64,000 nt of DNA from Ixodes scapularis (taxonomy: Eukaryota; Arthropoda; Arachnida; Ixodida; Ixodidae): the NCBI RefSeq assembly GCF_016920785.2, contig NW_024609880.1:50616296-50680295 (forward strand), written 5' to 3'. The position numbers were made by a program, and so were the translations under genes. Below are positions 1 to 11,740 of the stretch, in pieces (position 1 is the stretch's first letter; each line of letters opens with the position of its first letter). The notes under the pieces were generated by a model. It had not been told where the DNA came from and did no database searches. It worked only from the letters and a program-made list of their open reading frames with translations.

Positions 1-1415
1 TGTGCCTTCCGGCAACGAAGCAAAGATATCAGTACTTCCGAGTCAGCAATGTTCACGTATATCCCACCATAGCTAACTAGCCGCACTTACGTCGAGGCCA
101 TCACTGATCCCGGCACTAATATTACTAGAGGTGGGCTATCTTTCTGTGTTCAAAAAGATATAGCAAACCAAGTCAAAAATAGGGGTGGGCTATCCTTCGG
201 GGGTGGGGCATGTCTCGGAATTTTACGGTAACCTAATCGTATCAACAACCTTGACGTGACCCAGTATCTAAGTTTCACCAATTTCAAAAACGTCCGTGCA
301 CTCTCGATAATTTGTGAATTAAATTCCCGGCGATTATCAAAAGAGTCATATGTTTGATAATCATTAAAAAAAAAACATTTATTCCCAGTTCATATATAAC
401 TCTATAAAACAATTTTCCTCAAACACAACTCATGAAAGCATATAAGCTGACAATGATCCTCGCAAAATTTTAGGAATTGAGCCAAAAAGTTACCAAACCC
501 CGATGTACAACCTCCAGATTTCTTCACAATATCGCACAAATGCTGACCGGCCGGAAGATCAGCGCTTTATCGCAGTGTGAAACAGCGAGTCACCGATGCT
601 TGGCATGTGCCTTCTACCACACGCACATAGTCTCGCCGACCTACTCTTTCACAGCGCGATAAGGCGTTGATCTACCAATTGAACGACATTCGCACAATAT
701 TGTTAAAAAATCTGGAAACAAAACCTTTCAAACGAAGTGCAACAAGGCCAAGATACTTGAAGTTTCTTGCTGCATACTGATCAAACTTAAGCTTCAGTCA
801 AGGACGTCTACTGGCAAGACCTTCCCGGGTCGTTAGACTCGTGAAACACAAAGTTGGGAACAAAGACTATGGGTCGCAACGACTAAACTCCCAAGACAAT
901 GACGACGCCTTTTTGCTGTGAAAGCTCGATCGGCGCGCACTGCGACCTTTGGCTACCACTTTCTGTACGAACAAGTCAACAGCCCCTGGTTTACTACCGA
1001 CAGCCCCGCAGTCCGGTAAAAGAGGGCTTCGCAGTTGCTACGGCGTTTGGAATGCGTCTCTGACTCGCGTGCGAAGCGTTCCCCACTGCCCACGCGTCAA
1101 AAGCAGGGGCAAATATATGGGTCAGGCTTGGGCAGGGGGGGGGGCTATCTGCCCAGATACGACATAACAGCCGAAACGTTGCCCAGATCTATTTCATTGA
1201 CCCAATATTTGCTATGTAACCAAAACTGACTTTTAATTGGTGTATATCTCCTGTGCCGCCTCTGCCCCGCCGTGCCACCGCTGAAATCGCAACAGACGAC
1301 GGCATGACACTTCCGCGATGCCGCCGGGTGAAAATCAAAGGACCACTTCCGAGGAAGCGCCTGGGGAACTGCACCCTCCCGGCAAACAGAGAGGAGCGGG
1401 CGACCATGAACTCAC
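1..1415. other. intron of the ankyrin-repeat gene, left edge
   Basis: No coding exon is recognisable on either strand. The stretch is the intron beyond the last visible ankyrin exon, which ends with a GTGAGT donor at 1415-1410. It holds a short G run near 1136-1143 and a GGTGGGCTATC motif duplicated near 131 and 184. The next expected exon, whose human counterpart starts around GFTPLH, is not visible here, so it must lie left of the window. Confidence 0.6.
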
Positions 1416-1619
1416 CTGCCCGCGGCAGTTGAGCGCAGAGCTGTGGGCACCGGCGACGAGAAGTTCGTCGGCGATGTCCTCCTTGCCGTTGAGGCAGGCC
1501 ACGTGCAGCGGAGTGTTGCCAGACGCGTTGGGAGCGTCCACCTCTGCCCCGAGGCTCAGCAGCTGCCGCAGGGCGCTCAGACGCCCGTTGGCCGCCGCAG
1601 CATGCAACGGGGTGTACAG
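1416..1619 (-). CDS. ANKRD28: ankyrin-repeat gene exon, 68 codons (last one visible)
   Basis: It starts after CGCCCACAG and encodes LYTPLHAAAANGRLSALRQL, LSLGAEVDAPNASGNTPLHV and ACLNGKEDIADELLVAGAHS. It ends GGGCAG|GTGAGT in phase 0. The human family has YTPLHAAASSG and EPNAYGNTPLHVACYNGQD at this point. It is the last exon of this gene inside the window. Confidence 0.92.
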
Positions 1620-4600
1620 CTGTGGGCGAAACAAGCGAGAACGTGTTTGTTTCCAAGCCGCTTCCAGGCAAGTTACTTCCCACGAGCCAACACTTGGATC
1701 GCGAATCAGAGTTCAGTTTTTGGGGTCGTTGTAAGAGGGACTACCAACAGTGTGTATTTACCACTCTCCCTCCAATGCTAAGTTGGTAATGGCGCCATCC
1801 ATGCGCCAAGGAACTGAAGGAGAGGAGAGCATGCGGGGATGTGCCGAGCTCTGGTTGGAATGATAAGTGGGTGGACCTAAACCTTTGTCTCCACTGCACT
1901 CGTTAAACGCGTTAAAACGCGAAACACCTGCGTCCGCCATTTGGCTCTCGCATTCGAACGCATTTGACAGGTGCAGTTGAGACAATGGCTCCCAGCTTTA
2001 GGTCTAACAACTAACTGTCCCATACAGAGCTCGGCGGCGTTCTGACGTCCCCACACGCTCTCGTCTCCTCCTCTCCCTCAGTTTCTCGGCATATAAACTT
2101 TTGTGTGCTTCCACATGGTAAAGCTTCTCAGTTCAAGAAGCAAGATGGCACTATTATATTCTCTTCGTCAATGTTCACCGGAGTATTGGCAATGGCTGTA
2201 AAACCATTCGTTAAATGACTATTTGTCACACAACAAAAGGTAGCAGGGCTATTCGTCACATAGGGCAAGTCGTCAAACTCTTAATAGATATTCCTTATAT
2301 TTGTAGCATTTTATATGTTTACTGAGCATAGGTCTTCCAAGTGAGTACAATTACCAGCGACCCCCTTAATTTAATTTTTTTTTTTCTCGACACAAGAAAT
2401 CAGTTTTAGTGATTTCTAATATACACTGACTAATTATGTCTTGTCTACCAGAATCTTGGCACTTCTCTCAGTCACTAATGGAAAAATATGGATGGCAAAT
2501 TGCTGGGCAATTGTGGGGTGTTACGTGAAACATTTCCGTCCCGCATGCACGGTCTGTCGCTGTGTCCAGCATGTACAGTCCGTGTCTGTGTCGTGCATGC
2601 ACCGTCTGTCCGTGTCGCGCAAGTGGACAAGTTAGATTATTTCCGTGTCGCACATAAAAATATTTACCAACCTAAAAAGAAACAAGACTAAACTTTCTAA
2701 AGGGGGCACTACGCAGAAGCTGAATAACAAAAGCGACCGAATACTAAAAAACTATATGCGGGCAACAAGATCTTCAAACATTCTCTCCAATTTTTTGACG
2801 AGTGGTCCCAGTGACGAATCGTCCCATGACAAATTGCCCAATGTGACGAACAGCCCTGCAATAAGTTGCCTTATTACGAACTGTCTTTCGACAAATAGCC
2901 CTTTTCCCCTCGGCAACGTTGTTTAAAAACTGTGATTTTTATTTGTTATATATAAAAAGAAGTAAGACAGTACATGGGCTGTTGCATGATTCACTGCATT
3001 TGAAGTCATACACCGACTGATTGGACTGCTACTACACAATAATAAAGAGGACGAGGAAAACAAAAAAAAAGTTTGGGCTTCAATCTATGCTGTGAAGTTG
3101 GCTGGACAGCGAAGCTGTGGTATCACCTGCAACGACTGCTCACTGCACTATTGGGCAGGAGATCGAACTATAGGGGGCGCTCTGACTTGTTTGTTTTCCC
3201 CACACTCTATGTTTACTCAACACAAGGCCAGTGCACATGCCCACAGGCATTATAGGCATGTCCGTGTCATCTTCTACAATAGAGCACGGGGCACAGTTTA
3301 ATGTAAAAAAAATACTAACAACCGACAAAGCGACGTTAAGTGCCGGATCGATCCTCAGAGAATTCGAGCTTGACCCACTTTGGCTTTTGTGCTGAGCTGG
3401 GACCGTGCATGCTGCATTGTTCATGCAGGCCAGAGTGGAAACAAAAGAGCCCCTCCTCCCCCTCACCAGAGAACACGAACTCAAGCCGAACGCTGACGCC
3501 GCGTTCGGTTATTTCGGCTGAACGCTGAGTCATTGTATCTGTCGTCCCCATCCGTATAGTTCTAAAGTTAACCGCTTGGGGTGTCACGGTCCCTCCTCCT
3601 CCCCAATAGACCCTTTTTATGGCAAACACCACCAGGTGGTGCTCGTCTTTTACGTCCTAGAGAACTTCCGGTTTATAAAAAGGATGAACAAAGGCCACTT
3701 TAACACCGCTGCTTGAGGTGTAGATGAAACATCTAACCACCAATTCTCCAGGTGAACCCAAAAAGAATGAAGGAGTGCTGGATCTGTTCAAATGTTTAGA
3801 GAATTATTGTAAACCAACTTGCCTCCTCCAAGATGCAATATTGTACAGCAGAGGGTCCTTGTTAAATCTGCCACTCTGTTTTCCGTGTAGCAATCATGCT
3901 TTCTAGCACTGGTGACATAAGCAAGCTCAACAGGCTTGCAAAGACGGTGGGATTGGAAGTCGCTTAAGGGAGGACGCGGGCTTTGAAAACCGAAAAATCG
4001 CGAAAAAGTCGATTTTTAGAAAACCTTATTTTTCGGTTGTATATCTCATAAACTACCTTCTCTGTAATTATCAGCACCAAATACAACGGGGAAATATTTA
4101 AAAACAATTATTTACGAGGCCTGAGTAGCATCCAAGCGACGGTCAAACGTCAAAATCAACCCCAACTTCGCGCGCTCGACATTTCCAACGCGTTCGGCCG
4201 ACAGCCGCCATCTTAGTCTTGTTTTGAACGTGAATTCTTTCTCTTTTTTTGCCAGCTCCCAAAATGGCGTCGGCCGCGTGGTTACGGCGTGGTCGCCGTT
4301 CTTCAAGGTCGCAATCGCAAGAACGCGATTGGACAGAGCGCGCGCTGGAGGAGCGTGCGGGGGAGCGCGCGACTGCTATTGGCTGGGACGCGATTTCTCC
4401 GCGCGCGGAGCGCTCTCCTCATCTTCCGTTTCTCCTGCTGTTGCCGCTCGCGTCGTCTGCTTTTGGTAGTGGTCTGCTTGCACGCACTCTTGCTTTGTCA
4501 GCTCCGCTTCGTTTTTCGCCATCTTTACGATCGTTTTCTGAACTTTCTTTGAGTAGTTTCGTGTAGCGTGCCCGTCTGTTTCGTGGTCGCACACGATGCG

Positions 4601-7600
4601 GGGTTCGAAGTACAAGACGGTGCGCGCGTTTGGCGCGCGGAAGCGGTCCATGAAGTTAGTGCGGATGGCGAAGTTGGAAGTTTCTGCACGGCGTGCCGTC
4701 AATGATGATCGCGTCAACACTTCAAGTGATGGATTTTCTGTGCCATCGGCTGTCGTCGAGGAAGAATGCATCGCCCCGCTCACGCCTGGAGTACCGAGCA
4801 TGCCGACCGTTGTGGTTCCTCCCGAGATCGCGGGTCCCAGTGCCCGTCTTCCGCCTGCCGCGACAAGTGGGAGCGCGTCTTCCAGCACCCATCTGCGGAT
4901 ACATTTCCTGACACGCGAGGAGATCGAAGCAGAAGCTAGACATCGTGATACCGTTCAAGCCGAACTTGGAGCTCTGCCAGCAACCCAGAGGAAGTTTGAA
5001 GCCATGCTGCCCGATCCCACGCCTGCCTCTGCTACAAGCCAAGGTGAGAAGTTCTGCCTTGTTCAGATCGACGTTTTGAGCAACCTGCTCTGCTGCACAG
5101 TGTGCAAGCATTGCTCGGGGACTGGATTGACTGTCCAAGAAGGCACCAAACTCGGACTGGCAGCAAAACTCGAGGTTGTATGCCCCCATTACGGCATTAT
5201 TGCAAGTTCCTGGACTTCGCCACGCCAGCAAGACTCGAGGGCCTTCGAAGTCAACATCCGCTCCATCATGGCAATCAAGCAGATAGGAAAGGGGCAGACA
5301 GCTCTCAATTACTTTTGGGCAGCTATGAACGTCTCCCACAGAGGTCTCCACCACAAAACGTTCCAAGAGCACCTGAAGAAGACCTTCAGAGAGCCAGAGG
5401 CCCTGTGCGTGGAAAAGTTTTATGCCGAGTCAGCTGTCGCGGTGAAGATAGCCTGTAAGAAGATGGACCCGGGGTTCTGCAAGGATGTCACCGTGGTGTA
5501 TGACTGCACATGGCACAAGAGAGGGCACACGTCTCACATCGGAGTCGGGTCAGTCATAGAATACCACACAGGCCTCATCTTGGACGCCGTGGTTTTATCC
5601 AACCTGTGCCTTGGGTGCCAAACAGGACCCAAGCCTGGAGATCAAGGGTACGACAGCTGGCACATGCATCATGTCTGCCAGAAAAACACGGACGCCAAAT
5701 CTGGGAGGATGGAGGTCGAGGCGGCCCTGACCCTCTTCAAGCGCTCTGTCTCCAAGCACGACCTGCGGTATACAGCACTTGTCTCCGACGGGGACAGCAG
5801 GACCTTCTCTGCCCTTACAGAAGAGAACGTCTACGGGCTAGTCCCCATCGTGAAGGAAGAGTGTTTGAACCATGTTCAGAAGAGAATGGGAACGGCACTG
5901 CGCAACCTTGTCCAGAAGAGCGACAAGCCGTTGAGCGGCAAGGGCAGGTTGACGAAGGCCCTTATCGACAAGCTTACCGACTACTATGGCTGGGCCCTCC
6001 GAAACAACTCCAAGGACGTGGCAGCGATGCAGCGTGCTGTTATGGCCACCTACCATCATGTCACGTCGACTGACCAGGAGCCTCACCATGAACTCTGTCC
6101 GGAGGGAGCTCAGTCGTGGTGCCGTCATAGAGTTGCCGAGGCAAAAGGTGAGCCACAGCCCCAGCACAAGCACAAACTCCCAGCCTACGTCGCTGCAGCT
6201 ATGCTGCCCGTCTACCAACGCCTGTCGCAGGTTTCTCTGCTTCAACGCTGCTTGGGAGCAAAGACTCAGAATGCATCTGAGTCTTTCCACTCTGTCCTGT
6301 GGTCTTTGATGCCTAAGGAACAGCATGCATCGCTGATCGCTGTCGAAACTGCACTGCATGAAGCGGTGTTGAGGTTCAATGCCGGCTGCTACAAGGCAAC
6401 TGCAGAAATATCGGTTGCAGTGGGACTTCAGCCGGCCCATCTAGCCCTCCAACGAGCTGCCGAGAAAGATGCCCTACGTCTGCACAAGGCCAGCAAACGA
6501 CATCAAGACAAGTTGGAAAGGCGGAACAAGAAGAAAGTGCGCAAGAACACTTCTGACTATTCTGCAGGGTCATTCTAAAGCTGAAAATCTGTGTGCAACT
6601 TTCAAGTGCTGTTTTCTCAGAATGGATTTTTTCACTGCCGTGGCTGCTCGTCCCAGCGATATCTCAGGAACTGATGAATGGATTTTTGTGCTGTCTTTTT
6701 TATTCTGTTCTCTAATAACTTTGTGAGGGCATAACAGAGCCCTTTTTCTAGAAAACTATGCTAAAAATTTATAATAAAAAAATTAAATTTGATGAATGTG
6801 GGTTTCATTGATTACACAAAATTCAAAGTTGCGTTAAAATCTTTCAACAAAGAAATTTAAAAAAAGGGCTCTGTTATGCCCTGGGGAACCTATCCAGGGG
6901 TCATCATAACAAATTTTACGTCGCTACTACCTTTTTCAAATTCTCCAGACCTGGGATAAGAAATGCATATGGACAATTTTGATAAATATTTGTAACTTGA
7001 GAAATAATATGCACAGCTCCATGAAACTTTGCAGTTACTCTTATGTCTGTGCTATAAATACACCCTGTAAATTTCGTTCAGATATCTCTAGAAATAAGAA
7101 AGTTCATATTTATTCCCCACCTCCTCCCTTAAGATGGAAGCGGCAGTTCATGTTTGTGAACAGCAAAGGGGTCTATACCGAATGATTGATGAAAGTAAAT
7201 GCACATTACCAAAACTTTTTAATATGAAAGGCTAGTGATGTCACTCCCCACGTCGCAAGCTGCTGTCACCACGGCAGCTTGCGCAACAGTAATATTTACC
7301 GGGAAACATATACGGTGAGTGTTATTTGCTTCACATTGTAATCAGGAGCACCTAATCATCAATTATATGGTTCGGATGCTTGTTTCGTGCTTGTTCTTTA
7401 TTGAAACAAATATTGTGCTGTACGTTGTATACGTAATATGCACTTTTCGCTTCAATCGCTGGAGGTATTTTTTTCCTGAAGACGACGACACAAAAATATT
7501 CCAGAAATCCGACCTGTGACTCATGCAGTTTTGCTGTAAAAGAGGTTAAGTGAGAATGCCACCGCAATTCTGCCTAATCTTTATGCCATTGTAAGTGTGA

Positions 7601-10600
7601 GAGTAGCCAAAGCTATAAGGCCGCGGATGTAGCTTTGAATGCCACTCTCTTTGACAAAAGCACGCTTGCCTGGCTTGGCGAGCTCAAAGCATGGGGCTCG
7701 CTCCTGTACCTTCTGCTTTGCTTGCACTTATACGGTGAAACAGTGTATAGCATGCTATCCTCTCACTACAACTATAGTCTGTTGCAACCTAAGAACGAAG
7801 GGCGAGGGTACGACATGCCGGGGAGGAGGAAGCAGACGGAACGCTAAAGAGAGAAGGAGGTTTCCCCCTCTCTTCCCCAGCGTTCCATCCGCTTCCTCCT
7901 CCCCGGCCCGTCTTACCCTCGCCCTTCGTTCTTAGGTTGCAACGGACTATAGATTTGTAACATTCATGTTAATTTGGAAAAACATCAAGAAGTGCATGAG
8001 GACCTACTTCAGAAACAGAAAGAGGGGGACAAAAGACCCTCTCAAATGAAACTCACATCCTTGTCACGGACGTTGACCTCTGCCCCATGGCTGACCAGGA
8101 GGGCAATGACCTCTGTGTGACCCATGTAGGCCGCCCAGTGGATGGCCCTCCGATCCCGCTTGTCAAAAAAGTTGCATGTAGCTTTGTTCTGCAGAAGCAG
8201 CTCCACCATCTAGCAAAGAGCAGTGGGAACCAAAGAAAAAAAAAGTGCATTAAAGCATTATCTTGGGAAGCATGTAAGGTAGAGACGAAAGAGAGAGCGG
8301 CATCTATGAGACTGTCGGTGCATGTGCTCAACTGGGAAGAATGAATGAAAGAGGCGGATATCACTCCTGGCTACAGGAAAGTTCCGAGCTATTTTATTTG
8401 CACACACTAGTACAAAGTCACCAGGAGCTAGCACACACTAATAGTCTAAGATATAGACACTTTCCACAGGGGCGCCGCCACCTTGAATTGTCGTCACTTC
8501 CAGTATGGGCGACGACAAAATAATAAAACGTTTCAACCTGTAACTAGCAAAAAAATAGAGGGGAACCAAAACGAGAATGTGTGACAAGCTCATATCCTAA
8601 ATGTCTTCTATTGGCGTGGCGACGGGAAAACAATGTTTTCGCCCATACTGGAAGTGACGACAATTCAAGATGGCGGCACCCTTGTGGAAAAGGTCTATAC
8701 TACTGGATGGCTCACTACTCCAATAGACCGATGTCACCAGCCAATGTGACTACGCCACAGCTGCCGCAATGCATTGAGGGAACTTTAGTCTTTCCGCGCA
8801 TGCTAGAACCTCGCTGGAGCTCTGTGCGGGTGCGGTAGGAGACAGCATGAGCCCTCTCGTGCACTGCTGTTTGCCTCCTGTGAACTGAACTTACGGCGGC
8901 GTCATGCATGCGCCGAACGCTTGGTGAGGTCGGTCTATTGTTGGAATCTAATCCCAGCAGTTTACCTCGGTGAGAGCTAACCCCGTTCTAGCACATCCTA
9001 AAGGGACTAACAAAAAGTATCATATCAGTCTTGCAAGCGATGACTGTACAATGGGTACTATTGCTCCCTCAACGGACAGTTCTGGGGCAGGCATATGCAC
9101 GGCTTAACTTCTCCCTGCAAAAAACCAGTTCCAGTCCCTCCCACAGTATTGCCTTTCTACAAAATAAAAAGGGCAAGGGTGGCGGTTGTTGCATTCTATG
9201 TTGGCACCTTGGCATATTTATATTTTTTTTAAATACAAGATTGTTTCTGTTACGAGCAGTGATTGGAATGGTCAGTTTTTCACTGCATCATCAAGGACAC
9301 CCCACTCACCATAGAGTTAATATAATAATCTATAGAAAAAGGTTCACCATTTTCTAATGCCTTTCAGCTGCTTCGGAATGGCGGGGCATAGACGCGGACA
9401 CCAACAGTCCCGGTGGGTCCATATTGCTGGCGATGCTTTATTATACACAAAGTAGCAAATATCACTACCAAGGTAGTTTCTCCTAGTTTTATTTTGCACT
9501 AAAACACCGCCGTCGCCCATTGTATAAAATGAATTGAAGTTGACACGCACTCAAACAGCTTCAACTCATTGCACCAAAGCAAACACGCCTAACTTATCAT
9601 CTGCTTCCTTTTTTTCTCTCGTTTCAGTCGCCCTCTTTCTCGTTCCGTCGCTCCTTTTTGTTTGTCTTTCGGGACGCAACGACACGGATCAAGTGTCATC
9701 CTATATTAAACTGATCTTTCTCTCTCGAGACAACTGGTACCGGCGTTTATAATTTGCCACGCTCTGCCCCCGTCTTTACCCCCTGCAACTCACCGAGGTG
9801 TGCCCATTGCAGGCGGCGTGGTGCAGGCTGGTCCTGCCGGCCCGGTCGGAGATGTTCACGTTGTTCTGGAGCGGAATTATGAGCTCGGCGCATGAGACGG
9901 CATTGTTGGCCGCCGCTACATGCAGTGGAGTCTGCCAGAACTTGTCCCGGGCATTCACGTCTGCCTCGTGCCGTAGGAGCACCTCGACTGTTTTCTGCAA
10001 AGAGAGAGAGACATGCCATAAAAAGAGGAAGAGGTGTCAATAACTGGTGTGCTTTTCTTTAGGCTAACCTGTACCTCCAATAGATAGAAGTTCTAGCTTT
10101 ACAACTTTTTCTGCTTTTATGCCATGTTACATACTATCATGCGAATTATTGCTTGCCTTTCCAAGCAAGTTTTTTGTGTTTGCTTTTGTCAATCACATCG
10201 TTGAGCTACGAATCAAGCGAGATAGGCGGCGAAATTCACCGCCTAATCTCACTACTTTGTCTCCTTCATTGGCTGCATTTTAATTCCGGTCAATCAGGCA
10301 CATTACTTTTAGAACTGCCGAATAGAATATCTGATCGTCAAAATAATAGCAAAAAGCTTCAAACACATCTTTGGTTCCACAGCCGCATTTAATAACTCAC
10401 CACTTCCTAATGCAATCAAGAACTGGAACGGTTTTCCCATAGCCATTGTCAAGGTATTTGATAAAAAAATGTTTTGCGATGCCCTTTCCAATCATTTTTT
10501 CCCATCATGATCCCCCACCCACTGCATCCTGAATTTTGCCGTTTTGTTGTTCTGATGCCCTTTTTACTCTCATTTCTGTGTCAAAGTGCATATTATTTTT

Positions 10601-11706
10601 TTTTTTTATTTTCATTATAATTGTTTGTAATTATTTATTTTGAATCATAACTTCTTAGGTTGTTGTCGTGCATGCTAGCATTATAACTCCACTTGCATAT
10701 TCATTTTCTTTTATATACATGTTTTCGTAGATAAAAAATTTTTTTATGTTTTTTTAAGTTTTTTTATTGACTATTTTTATTATTTTGTTCTGATTGATGC
10801 CTACACTGAATCACCGAATGTACTCCACCGCCCCTCACGTAATGCCCTTAATTGGGCCTTTGTGTACTGTGGATAAATAAAATAAACAAATAAATTGTTC
10901 TAGAGTTTGAGTTGTTTCCCCTAAAATGCAAGTAATTACCCTATTTCGTTCAGGCCTTATGAAAATTGTGTATACATGACTGGACCTTTTTGTTTTGCCT
11001 CTACACCTTTACACTTCAAAAAGCCCTGTAATAAGCTGACAGTATAAATAAATAAATAAATAAAAAATCAGGCTGCCCTGAGGAAGGAAATTAACCTCTG
11101 GAAATGGCTAATGTAGAACAAATTTGGACATGTTCTACTACATTTCCCAGAAAGCCAGACAGCGATAAAGCTAAGTACGCTCTAGTTACACTGCAAACCA
11201 GAGTAGGCGTGAAAAGAATGCTCGAGAATGTAAGACGGACCACAGATATCTAGGCCTAGACTGAGGTAGAGAGAACTCTCGTGTTTTACTGGTACAACTG
11301 TCACACTAAAATATCAAACATATAAAACCAAAAATGTATTACTTTTTATGGCAGCATAAGTCAATAAAGGCAGACTGAACAGTGGCCATTTCCAAATATA
11401 TGCCTAAAAATGTGGTAACAGTTACACTGCCATAATAATGATACTTCATTGCTATGTACTTAAAGCCTTCTAAAGAATTTATTGCATTGGTTATCATCTT
11501 GCCACAGAAAATAAATTGGTTTTCATTCTTCATTTTTGACACAGAGCAAACAGTTATTTGATCATTCTAGCAGAATGATTTGAGTAAAAAAATATAAACT
11601 TAAAAGATAGGCTTGCTGTATCCATTCACCAAAATTTCAGTCAATTTTACATAGCAATCTGTTATTTTGACACATACTTCATGGTAGCTCGCAGTCACTA
11701 ATAAAG

Positions 11707-11740
<34 letters not shown>

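Larger units (their letters stand above)
3963..7133 (+). mobile_element. complete Mutator-like (MULE) DNA transposon, 3,171 bp
   Basis: The element is bounded by identical 12-bp terminal inverted repeats, CTTAAGGGAGGA (3963-3974 and its complement at 7122-7133). Similarity extends a little further inward (CGCGGG against GGTGGG). Flanking positions 3953-3962 and 7134-7143 match at 7 of 10 bases (TTGGAAGTCG and ATGGAAGCGG), as expected for the 9-11 bp target duplication of Mutator elements after some mutation. The only long ORF inside is a MULE-type transposase in the plus orientation. The element sits in an intron of the minus-strand ankyrin gene, in antisense orientation. The intact ORF and ends make it a candidate autonomous copy. 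Confidence 0.85.
1620..8056. other. intron of the ankyrin-repeat gene hosting a DNA transposon
   Basis: The intron is 6.4 kb. Half of it is the Mutator-like element at 3963-7133. Upstream of that are the inverted repeat pair near 2240/2880 and a dispersed 32-bp repeat at 3150-3181. Downstream is the fold-back at 7772-7952. I see nothing else coding in it. Confidence 0.7.

Noticed and set aside
4722..6440. Antisense frames of about 200 codons inside the MULE
   Set aside because: Shadows of the 660-codon transposase frame.
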